Shown: piece by piece, positions 1-9,400 of the stretch | Layout: every line of letters begins with the position of its first letter | Numbering within the stretch: position 1 is the first letter of the stretch | Assembly (NCBI RefSeq): GCF_017874735.1 | Contig: NZ_JAGGLV010000023.1 | Span: 56,103-120,102, forward strand | Length of the DNA: 64,000 nt | Reading direction: 5' to 3' | Source: Paenibacillus silagei | GTDB lineage: Bacteria; Bacillota; Bacilli; Paenibacillales; Paenibacillaceae | Position numbers and translations under genes: made by a program | The notes under the pieces: generated by a model | What the model was told of the DNA's origin: nothing | What the model saw: the letters and a program-made list of their open reading frames with translations, nothing else | Databases searched by the model: none

Positions 1-1
1 T

Positions 2-3000
2 ATGGGCTGTCTTACAGAGATCAGCAGCAGGCTTGAAGCGGACGGCATTTTTAACAAGTTCTTAAGAGTAACCGTACCTTATCATAGCGTGTTCATGAAC
101 GAGATTAAATCGGAGCTGCTGGAAGCCCTGCGCGATATTCATCCGCAACCAACCAAAATCAGAACGTATACCACCGGAAATGGCCAGCTGGCGGAAGGGC
201 CGGAGCTGGATAATGAATACTGGTGGCTGAATGTATCCGGTTCCGTGTACTTTGCCAAGGCCATGGAACAGATTTTGGAGGAAGGCTATTCCTGTTTTGT
301 TGAGGTTGGCCCTCATCCGGTACTGGCGAATTCAGTCAGTGAGCTTGCGAGTGAGAAGGATATAGAAGTTCTGATCTCGCCCTCCCTCCGCAGAAATGAT
401 CCGGAAATACCAAGAATGCTTAGAACCTTGTCTGAGCTATTCTGTGCAGGCTATGAAATTGACTGGTCCCGGATCTACAGAGGAACCTTTAAGTATGTAA
501 AGCTGCCGCATTATCAATGGGAGCATGAGAGGTTCTGGAAGGAATCCAAAGAGCATATGAAGAGACGCCTTGGACAGAAAGAGCATCCTTTTATCGGATA
601 CCGCAAGAACAGCGTGGTTCCGGCATGGGAAGCGGAAATCAATGATTATATTATGCCTTTCGTCTCAGACCATTGTGTAAATGGCAGTGTACTGCTGGCC
701 GGTGCCCATTTCATTGAAGCCGCGTTCCAAATGCTCCGTGATTATAGCAAATTAAGCATTGATGAGGTATATGGTTTATATCATATCCACTTTAAAAGAG
801 CGCTGTTCCTTGATGAGAACAATGCCGGCCACATGTCTATTAACTATGATCCGCAGCATGGTGTGGTGAAGATCGGAAGCCTGGCAGATGGCGATGTATC
901 TAGAACTACCGAGAATTTCCGCGGGGAATTTGTCAGGAAACAGACCTGGAGTGTCAACCGGACAGCCGATCTGGAGGCTCTTAAGCACAGTGCCAAGGAA
1001 ATTCTGAATCAGGCGGAATGCTACGGGCTGCTGGAGAAAATGAATTTCACCTACGGCCCTATGTTCCAGGGGCTTAAGAAGGTATGGATTAATCATAATG
1101 AAGTCCTGGCTGAGATCTGCATGCTGGACGAGTTAGGCATCCAGGACATGGATAATATTCTGCATCCGGTAATTCTTGATGCTGCCTTTCAGTCGCTTCT
1201 CGTTAATCAATTTGATGAGCTGAGAGATCACGGACAAGTTGATATTAAGCTGCCGGATACGGTGGACTCAGTCGTCGTATACGGTAACACATCCGGTCCA
1301 TTGCGGGTCCGCTCTATAGTGAAGGAATCGGGTAAGGAGTTCATTGCCGGGGATATTGAAATCTATGATGAGCAAGGCAACATTGTTGTCATTGTAGACA
1401 ACTTTGTGGCCAGATCCGTAGAGAAAAGTCCGGAAGCTGCCGTGCTTAGCGAGAAGAATCTGAAAGAATGGTTCTATGGCATTGAATGGAAGGCTCAGGA
1501 GGTAGAGAACGATGAGCAGCTGATCGCAGCTCGACATTCGTATACGAACTGGGTTGTGCTGTGTGATGCTTCCGGCATGGGTGACAGGATTGCCGGGAAC
1601 CTAAGCGGCAGAGGCTATAACTGCAAACGGTTCTACGCGGATTATCAGAATCCCGGTAACCAGGATGCAGGCAGTGTTATTGTCAGCAATAATCAAGCGG
1701 ATTATATCAAGCTGATTCAGCACATGGATCAAGAGCAGGAATACGGCATTATCCACCTGTGGGGTATGGACATTACAAGTCATGATCAGATGGACACGGA
1801 TGCTATTGAGGCTTCCAAGCAGAAGGCTGTCAACAGTATCCGCCATGTTATGAATACTTTGAATGAGCACTCCGTGAAATATCGTACTTGGGCAGTTACC
1901 CAAGGGGCAGTCAGTGTTGACGGCAAGGAGCCAGTTGATGTCCTGCAGGGAGCGGCTATCGGTATGTGCAGAGTAATCAGCCACTCCGAGTGCATTGGAA
2001 GCTGGGGAGCAAGTATGGATATCGATCATCACCCCGCCTCTGTCGATCTTTTGATCAATGATCTGGAGAACTATACACGTGAAGATCAGCTGGCGTATAG
2101 AAACGGTGTCCGTTATGTTGCCAGACTGGAGCATATCTACGATCTGGACGGGAACATCCCGGTAACTATGGCGGACAATAAGATTTATCTGGTCACAGGT
2201 GCCATGGGCTCACTCGGGCAAATCACTGTGAATTGGATGTACGAGAAGGGAGCCAGACATTTTGTATTGGTGGGCCGTACTCCGTTCCCTGGTAAAAAAG
2301 AAAGAAAAGTGATGGCTTCATCCCATAAGCTGTACAGCCAGGTGCAATTTATCAATGAGCTTGAACGGAAAGGCTGTACTGTTGAAGTAGCCGCGCTGGA
2401 CATCGCTAATGAAGCAGCAGTCGGGGAGCTTACGCATAGATTGATTCATGAAGAAACCATGCCGGTCGGCGGTGTAGTCCATATTGCCGGTGTAGTCAAA
2501 GACAAATTAATGATGCAGATGGAGCAACATGAGTTCGATGAGGTCTATGACACCAAAGTTAAAGGCGCCTGGTTATTGCATAAATATCTTGAAGAGGTTG
2601 AACTGGACTTTTTCATCATGTATTCATCCACCGGCTCGGTTGTAACGGCGGTTGGACAAGTGAATTATGCCGCAGCGAATTCCTTTATGGATTCACTGGC
2701 CTGCTACCGCCGCAGTAAAGGCAAATCCGCTTTGAGTCTGGGCTGGGGACCATGGGGTGTGGGGATGGTTAAAGAAAAGAATTTGATTGATCATTATAAA
2801 TATCAAAGAGGCATGAACCCGATCTACGCAGTGAATGGCATGCAGGCTCTGGAAAGAGTGTTCGGACAACAGCTATGCCATGCGGTAATCGGTGAAGCGG
2901 ACTGGCCGCTTGCGCTTAATAATTATCCGGGCAAGCCGGCATTGTACAATCACCTAGCCGAGCAAAGCGAAGATACCGCAGGGGACGCGCAGGAGACGGA

Positions 3001-3376
3001 CTTATTCAGCATTCTGGCCAAAGCCTCCGGCATAGAAGAAAAAAGTGCAGTTATCATGGATTTCTTCGCTGAGATCATCGCAGAGACCATTCATGCCAAG
3101 AAGGAAGCACTTGTGCTTGATGAGCCGATCAGTTCGGTTGGAGTGGACTCCATTATCGCTGCAGAGATCAGAAATAAAATAAATAAGAAATGCAGTATTA
3201 ACATTTCCATTGTTGACCTTCTGGGCGGAATCAGCATTGCTGACTTGGCCGGAAAACACTTCAATGACATTAACGACTTAATTATTGAAGACGAATCCGA
3301 AGCAGACCTCGAAGCATTATTGGACCAGTTAGAGAATCTGACAGAAGAAGAGGCTGCACTTCTATTATCTAAATAA
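2..3376 (+). CDS. Type I polyketide synthase, C-terminal part (AT-DH-KR-ACP)
   Basis: Partial gene: the reading frame enters from the left edge, so the KS and the N-terminal half of the acyltransferase are missing. Residue numbers count from base 2. Residues 1-185 are the end of a cis acyltransferase. Its specificity motif is VPYH instead of the HAFH (malonyl) or YASH (methylmalonyl) types. Residues about 195-480 are a dehydratase, with H224 in an HxxxGxxxxA version of the usual HxxxGxxxxP motif and D393 in DAAFQ. Residues about 490-1000 are a ketoreductase with its structural subdomain, TGAMGSLG cofactor loop, catalytic Y889 and N893, and a D in the AGVVKDKL loop that suggests a B-type (D-hydroxyl) reductase. 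Residues about 1030-1100 are an ACP with the phosphopantetheine serine S1050 (VDSI). There is no enoylreductase, so the module should leave a 2,3-double bond. The next PKS gene starts 24 bp downstream. Confidence 0.93.
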   Translation: MGCLTEISSRLEADGIFNKFLRVTVPYHSVFMNEIKSELLEALRDIHPQPTKIRTYTTGNGQLAEGPELDNEYWWLNVSGSVYFAKAMEQILEEGYSCFVEVGPHPVLANSVSELASEKDIEVLISPSLRRNDPEIPRMLRTLSELFCAGYEIDWSRIYRGTFKYVKLPHYQWEHERFWKESKEHMKRRLGQKEHPFIGYRKNSVVPAWEAEINDYIMPFVSDHCVNGSVLLAGAHFIEAAFQMLRDYSKLSIDEVYGLYHIHFKRALFLDENNAGHMSINYDPQHGVVKIGSLADGDVSRTTENFRGEFVRKQTWSVNRTADLEALKHSAKEILNQAECYGLLEKMNFTYGPMFQGLKKVWINHNEVLAEICMLDELGIQDMDNILHPVILDAAFQSLLVNQFDELRDHGQVDIKLPDTVDSVVVYGNTSGPLRVRSIVKESGKEFIAGDIEIYDEQGNIVVIVDNFVARSVEKSPEAAVLSEKNLKEWFYGIEWKAQEVENDEQLIAARHSYTNWVVLCDASGMGDRIAGNLSGRGYNCKRFYADYQNPGNQDAGSVIVSNNQADYIKLIQHMDQEQEYGIIHLWGMDITSHDQMDTDAIEASKQKAVNSIRHVMNTLNEHSVKYRTWAVTQGAVSVDGKEPVDVLQGAAIGMCRVISHSECIGSWGASMDIDHHPASVDLLINDLENYTREDQLAYRNGVRYVARLEHIYDLDGNIPVTMADNKIYLVTGAMGSLGQITVNWMYEKGARHFVLVGRTPFPGKKERKVMASSHKLYSQVQFINELERKGCTVEVAALDIANEAAVGELTHRLIHEETMPVGGVVHIAGVVKDKLMMQMEQHEFDEVYDTKVKGAWLLHKYLEEVELDFFIMYSSTGSVVTAVGQVNYAAANSFMDSLACYRRSKGKSALSLGWGPWGVGMVKEKNLIDHYKYQRGMNPIYAVNGMQALERVFGQQLCHAVIGEADWPLALNNYPGKPALYNHLAEQSEDTAGDAQETDLFSILAKASGIEEKSAVIMDFFAEIIAETIHAKKEALVLDEPISSVGVDSIIAAEIRNKINKKCSINISIVDLLGGISIADLAGKHFNDINDLIIEDESEADLEALLDQLENLTEEEAALLLSK

Positions 3377-3400
3377 AAACGGAAAGGAGGATACAGAAGC

Positions 3401-6400
3401 ATGGAAATATCCGCTCAGAATGATGATCTTAGAGACCTCGATATTGCCATTATCGGAATGGACTGCCAGGTTCCGGGAGCAGATAACGTAATGCAGTATT
3501 GGGAGAATCTGTGCAATGGGACGGAGTCGCTTACCTTCTTCACCGATGAGGAGCTTCGGGCAGCAGGGGTACCGGAAGAACTGCTCAGCAATCCGGAGTA
3601 CAGGAAGTGCGGCTTCAAAATCAATGATATTGAGCAATTTGATGCGGCGTTCTTTGGATTCACACCCAGGGAAGCGGCTCTGATGGACCCGCAGCAAAGA
3701 ATTCTCCTCGAGAGCTCTTGGCGGCTGATGGAAAGTGCCGGATACCAATCGGACCAGTATGCAGGGAAGGTTGGCGTATTCGTCGGAACGGGAACCAGCA
3801 AGTATTTATTGAAGAATATTATGTCCAGTATGGATCTGGATTCCACTCCGGAGATCAGACAAATATGGATTGGGAACGATGTTCATTATGCTTCGACCAT
3901 GATTTCCTACAAGCTGAATCTGAAGGGACCGAGCGTGAACGTGCAGACTGCATGTTCCACTTCCCTGACCGCCGTAGTTCTGGGCTGTCAGGCTCTGCTG
4001 AATTATCAATGCGATATGGCCATTGCCGGAGGGAGCTCCCTGTCGCTTCCTCAGGATAGCGGTTATCTCTACATCAAAGGAGAGGTTCTCGCGGAGGACG
4101 GACATTGCCGGCCGTTTGATAAAGATTGCAGCGGTTCATTAAGCGGCAGCGGAGTAGGAACCGTGCTGCTGAAAAGATTGGAAGATGCTGTGAACGACCG
4201 CGATCATATCATCGCTGTCATTAAGGGAGCCGCCTTTAATAATGACGGTTCGGCAAAGGTGGGTTATTCGGCACCAAGCATTGAAGGCGAACGCAATGCG
4301 ATTAAGAGCGCCCAGATCCTAAGCGAGATAGATGAAGAAACGATTACTTATATTGAGACTCATGGAACAGCGACTCCCATGGGGGACCCCATAGAGGTAC
4401 AAGCACTTACAGAAGCCTTCTCGGAAGCCACGGACAAGCTGAATTTCTGCGCCCTGGGTGCAGTTAAGGCCAATATCGGACATCTGGATTCTGCAGCAGG
4501 TACGGCCGGGTTAATTAAAACCAGTCTGATGCTCCAGAAGCAGAAGCTTGTACCCTGCATCAACTATAAAGAAACGAATTCTAACATTGATTTGCAGAAC
4601 TCGCCTTTCTATGTCAATACCCGTCTCAGAGACTGGAACCCGGATTGCGGGGTAAGAAGAGCAGGCGTCAGCTCGTTTGGCATTGGAGGGACCAATGTTC
4701 ATGTAGTCCTGGAAGAAGCGATCGACACCCGCAAAGTCGAGAGTAATGAGGAATTCCAATTGCTGCTGCTATCCGCAAAGACAAAGACCGCCTATGAAGA
4801 GGTGGCCGGACAATTGCTGGATTTTGTGCAAAATAATGAAGACATTGATTACCGGAATATCCTGTATACGATGAATATCGGAAGAAAGAGACTGCCCTAT
4901 CGAGGCGGTCTGGTCTGTAACAGCAGAGAAGATCTGATTCATAAATTGGGCGGCAGCCTTCCTGCCGTGAAATCTCCAAATGAGAACGAAAAGGAAATTG
5001 TGTTCCTGTTCCCGGGACAAGGCGTGCAGTATGTGAATATGACAAAACAACTGTACGATACGAAGCCTGTATTCCGGCATGAGCTGGATAAGTGCTTCGA
5101 AATCCTTCAGAAGCAGTTGAACTATGATTTAAGACAGCTTATCTTTGCAGATCAAGCGGATGCTAAGGGTGAGGAGACACTCACAGAAACCCGGAATACA
5201 CAGGTTGCTCTATTTGCCGTTGAGTACTGCTTGGCCAAGACTTTGATGCATTGGGGAATTACTCCCAAAGCTCTGCTGGGGCATAGTGTTGGAGAGTACG
5301 TAGCCGCTTGTCTGGCCGGGGTATTCTCACTCGAGGATGGTCTTAGATTAATGGTCATGCGGGGCCGGATCATCCAAAGTCTGCCGGCGGGCGAAATGCT
5401 GTATGTGAACATGAACGAGCAGGAAGCGCAGGCCTATATTAACGGGAAGGTCTCACTGGCCTTGATTAATTCCGAGAACCGGGTGGTATTGGCCGGGGAT
5501 AGCGCAGCGCTGCAGGAAGTGGTCGAACAGATTACAGAGCATCGGGAGTACAGAATTCTTCACACCTCCCATGCTTTTCATTCCTATATGATGCAGGGTG
5601 CAGTGGAGGACATGCTGAAGGTGCTCCAGACGGTGACGTTCAACAAGCCGATGATCCCGATCATGTCCAATGTCACGGGAGAGTGGCTGAAGCCGGAAGA
5701 GGCGATGAGTGCTGACTATTGGATACAGCATATGCTGGGCACCGTCAGATTTAAAGATGCTGCACTTCATTTGGCACAGAAAAATTATAAATACTTCATC
5801 GAAGTGGGTCCGGGAAAAACGCTCTCTGTCTTTATGCAGGATAATTTGAAAGACTACGCAGAGTGCCTATTGTTCCAAACGGTCCGCGGCGTTAAAAATA
5901 CGATGAATGATAATAAATTTCTGGCGGAGTTCGTAAAGAAGGCCTGGATCAGCGGACTAACCATTGATTTTGCAAAATATTACGAAGATGAAATCTTATT
6001 CAGAACCCCTTTGCCGACGTATCCTTTTGAAAGGAAGAGACATTGGATTGAAGCTGGCAAGCAGAAGGCTTATGAAGCGGCTGGAAGCAACGGCTGGGAT
6101 AGGGAGCTCTCAGCAGACAGTGCTGTAGAAGCGGACACGATAGAGTATAACCGGCCGGATATATCGGTGGAATATGAACAGCCTGACAATGCGATTGAAG
6201 AGAGTATAGTGGAAATCCTCCAGGATATTATGGGGATCACGCCGATTGGAATCAACGATAACTTCTTTGAGCTTGGCGGACATTCTCTGATGATCACACA
6301 AGTCGTCCTGAGAATTAAGGAACTCTATGGGATTGAATTGCAGTTGAAACTGTTTATCGAAGCACCGACTGTCAAGAATGTAGCTGACCTTGTATTGGAA

Positions 6401-6436
6401 GAGTTGTCAGAAAGCCTCGATTTGGATGCAGTCTAA
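3401..6436 (+). CDS. Type I polyketide synthase module KS-AT-carrier
   Basis: A 1011-residue single extension module. The KS (about 12-440) has active-site C185 in TACSTSL and the histidines in ETHGTA and NIGHLD. The AT (about 500-800) has S629 in GHSVGE and the HAFH motif at 724-727, which predicts malonyl-CoA. No KR, DH or ER is present, so the added beta-keto group should stay. The C-terminal carrier (about 920-1000, S962 in ELGGHSL) looks like a peptidyl carrier of NRPS type, which fits hand-over to the condensation domain encoded next. The start has a strong GGAAAGGAGG site. The gene sits 24 bp after the previous PKS and 26 bp before the first NRPS gene. Confidence 0.95.
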   Translation: MEISAQNDDLRDLDIAIIGMDCQVPGADNVMQYWENLCNGTESLTFFTDEELRAAGVPEELLSNPEYRKCGFKINDIEQFDAAFFGFTPREAALMDPQQRILLESSWRLMESAGYQSDQYAGKVGVFVGTGTSKYLLKNIMSSMDLDSTPEIRQIWIGNDVHYASTMISYKLNLKGPSVNVQTACSTSLTAVVLGCQALLNYQCDMAIAGGSSLSLPQDSGYLYIKGEVLAEDGHCRPFDKDCSGSLSGSGVGTVLLKRLEDAVNDRDHIIAVIKGAAFNNDGSAKVGYSAPSIEGERNAIKSAQILSEIDEETITYIETHGTATPMGDPIEVQALTEAFSEATDKLNFCALGAVKANIGHLDSAAGTAGLIKTSLMLQKQKLVPCINYKETNSNIDLQNSPFYVNTRLRDWNPDCGVRRAGVSSFGIGGTNVHVVLEEAIDTRKVESNEEFQLLLLSAKTKTAYEEVAGQLLDFVQNNEDIDYRNILYTMNIGRKRLPYRGGLVCNSREDLIHKLGGSLPAVKSPNENEKEIVFLFPGQGVQYVNMTKQLYDTKPVFRHELDKCFEILQKQLNYDLRQLIFADQADAKGEETLTETRNTQVALFAVEYCLAKTLMHWGITPKALLGHSVGEYVAACLAGVFSLEDGLRLMVMRGRIIQSLPAGEMLYVNMNEQEAQAYINGKVSLALINSENRVVLAGDSAALQEVVEQITEHREYRILHTSHAFHSYMMQGAVEDMLKVLQTVTFNKPMIPIMSNVTGEWLKPEEAMSADYWIQHMLGTVRFKDAALHLAQKNYKYFIEVGPGKTLSVFMQDNLKDYAECLLFQTVRGVKNTMNDNKFLAEFVKKAWISGLTIDFAKYYEDEILFRTPLPTYPFERKRHWIEAGKQKAYEAAGSNGWDRELSADSAVEADTIEYNRPDISVEYEQPDNAIEESIVEILQDIMGITPIGINDNFFELGGHSLMITQVVLRIKELYGIELQLKLFIEAPTVKNVADLVLEELSESLDLDAV

Positions 6437-6462
6437 ATATGGACAGTTAGAGGTGTGGAGAG

Positions 6463-9400
6463 ATGCAGAACAACGAAAGCGGAAGCGTGAAAAACAGAGT
6501 CAATGCCTTATCGGACGCCAAGAGACTGCTGCTGGAGAGTCTCTTGGAGGAACAAAGAAAAAAGAAAAGACAGATCATCCTGCAAGACAAAGGGCTGCAT
6601 AGGGTCAGCAAGAGAGCACCGGAGTTGACAGTGTTGCCTTCCAACTATATGCAAAAGAAAATTTGGTATGTCGAACAGCTCTTCAATGAATCGATTACGT
6701 ATAATGTTTCGGGTTATGTGAAATTCCATGGAAAACTTCAAGTGGAGCTTTTGCACAAGGCCTTCAGAACGGTGGTTAAGCAGCAGGAGGTGCTGCGTTC
6801 CAAATTCAAGGGAGGACAAGGACAGCTTGAGGTTGAGCTCAGCGAAGATACCGAAGAGCCGGCCTTCAGAATGTATGATTGCTCCCAGGCAGGGATGGAA
6901 ACATCGCCTGACGGTATCAGGCAAAGGATGTACACGGAAGGAATACAGCCGTTCCGGTTAGCTGAGGGCAAGCTTATTCGCCTGATCTGTTACAAGCTGA
7001 GTGAGACCGAATGGATTGGACAAATTGTTTGGCATCATATTGTATCGGACGGTTATTCAAGCGGCATTTTTATTAGAGAATTGCTTCAACAGTATGAAGC
7101 CTATGAAGGCGCAAGTATGGAACCTGTACACGAACCCGCTGTGCAATACTACGATTATGTCATTCACATGAATGACCGGATTGCCAAAGGCGAGTTCGAT
7201 CATCAGCTTAAGTTCTGGAGGGAACAATTGTCGGGCAGCAGCATGAGCTGTATGCTTCCAACGGATTACACGGCCGGTCATGGGCTTACCTATCATGGCG
7301 AACGGGTAGCTTTTTCAATCCGCAAGGAGATGAAAGTAAAACTGGAAGCTGCTGCAAAAAAACACGGGGTTACACTGTTTGTATTGTTAATGAGCGCACT
7401 CAAAATCATGCTGCATAAGTATGTACACCAAAACGATATTATTGTCGGGGTCCCGGTTACCGGCAGAAATGAAGAGGAATGCCAGAGCATCATCGGGTGC
7501 TTCCTGAACATGCTGCCGATCCGCAGTAATATTGGTGAAGAGCAACAATTATTCGATTATATCCAGGCGGAGAATGCCCAGGTGATGCAGGCCTTGAAGC
7601 ATCAGGATTTGCCGTTTGATTTTATAGTAGAGGACTTGAAGGTAGAAAGAGATTTGCTGTCCACCCCGATCTATCAGGTGGTGTTCAGTTATGAGACCAA
7701 TGCGTTAAAGGATATTACAACAAAGGATTTCTACATAGAGTTCGAAGAACTGGATTTAAAAACGGCCAAGGTTGATCTGGCGCTGGAAGTCAATGATGAA
7801 AAGGATGGGTTAAGCGCCTGGTTTGAGTATAAATCGGATAAATTCTCCCGGGAGCGGATTGAAAAGATTAAGGATTATTATCTGAATATTCTGCAATTCA
7901 TTGCTGAATATGACAATCAGCCTATAAAAAATATTGAAATGATCCCGGAAGAAGAAAAGGATGAGATACTCTACTCTTTTAACGAAAAGATTACGGACTA
8001 TAAGCCACAGACCATCAAGCAGTTATTCGAGACCCAGGCGGCGCTCCGGGAAGAGGCAGTAGCCGTAGTATGCGGCAATGAGAGGATTACCTACAGAGAA
8101 CTGAATAACCGCAGCAATCAACTGGCACATCGTCTGCGAAAATACGGTGTGGGCTGCGAGAGTCTGGTTGCCATTATGCTGGATAAATCCATTGAGGCCA
8201 TCATTGCCATACTGGGGGTAACCAAGGCTGGCGGAGCTTATATGCCGGTAGATTCGGCTTATCCCCGGGAGCGGATGGAGTATATTCTGGAAGACAGCAA
8301 AGTCCGGTATATGATAACTTCCGGCATCCATCAGGATTATGCAGGCATTGAGCAGATTTCAATGGGTGACAAGCATATCGATGCCGAGTCCACGGACAAT
8401 CTTACGGACCACAGTAATCCGGATAATCTTGCTTATGTAATCTATACCTCGGGAACTACAGGTCAGCCCAAAGGCGTTATGGTGGAACACAGCGGTATTG
8501 TTAACTTGAGAGATTATTTTTGGGATAAATACAAAGTGACCACGGATGATACGATCCTGCAATTTGCCAATCTTGTTTTTGATGCCTCTGTCTGGGAAAT
8601 GATTATGGGAATTCTCACCGGTGCAAGACTATGCATCATTACCAAAGAAGTAGCGCTGGATGTGAATCTGCTGGAACTGGAGCTGAAAAGGCATAACGTA
8701 ACCGTCGCCACCTTGCCGCCGCCATACTGGAATGTAATAGCGGATAGACCCGTCGGAATCCGTCTGTTGATCACAGCGGGATCAGCAGCAAGCGTCAATC
8801 TGGTGGAGAATTTGCCAGAGCCGATTGAATATTTCAATGCGTATGGACCTACCGAGACTACGGTCTGTGCGTCGGACTGGCAATACGAAAGGACTGTTCA
8901 AATCCCGAATAGAATTCCGATCGGCAAGCCAATTTCCAATATGCAAATCTATATTATGAATTATACTTCCTTATGTGGAAAAGGAATTATTGGAGAATTA
9001 TGTATAGCAGGAGTAGGCATTGCCCGGGGGTATCTGAACAGGCCGGAACTGACAGCGGAGAAATTCATAGATAATCCCTATGGTCCCGGTAAATTGTACC
9101 GGACGGGGGATTACGCAAGCTGGCTGGACGACGGAAATATTGTTTTTACCGGAAGAATAGATCATCAGGTCAAGATCAGGGGACACCGGATCGAAATCGG
9201 AGAGATTGAGAATAAGCTCTCTTCTCATAACAGAGTGATTGAGGCGGTTGTTATCCCGGAGATTGACCACAAGAGCAATCTTTATCTGGCAGCTTATTTA
9301 GTTGTGGATGAAGCAGTGACTCTGACAGAAATCAGAAGCTTTTTGAACGATGGATTACCTTCGTATATGATCCCATCAGCATTTTATACGCTTGAGGCCA

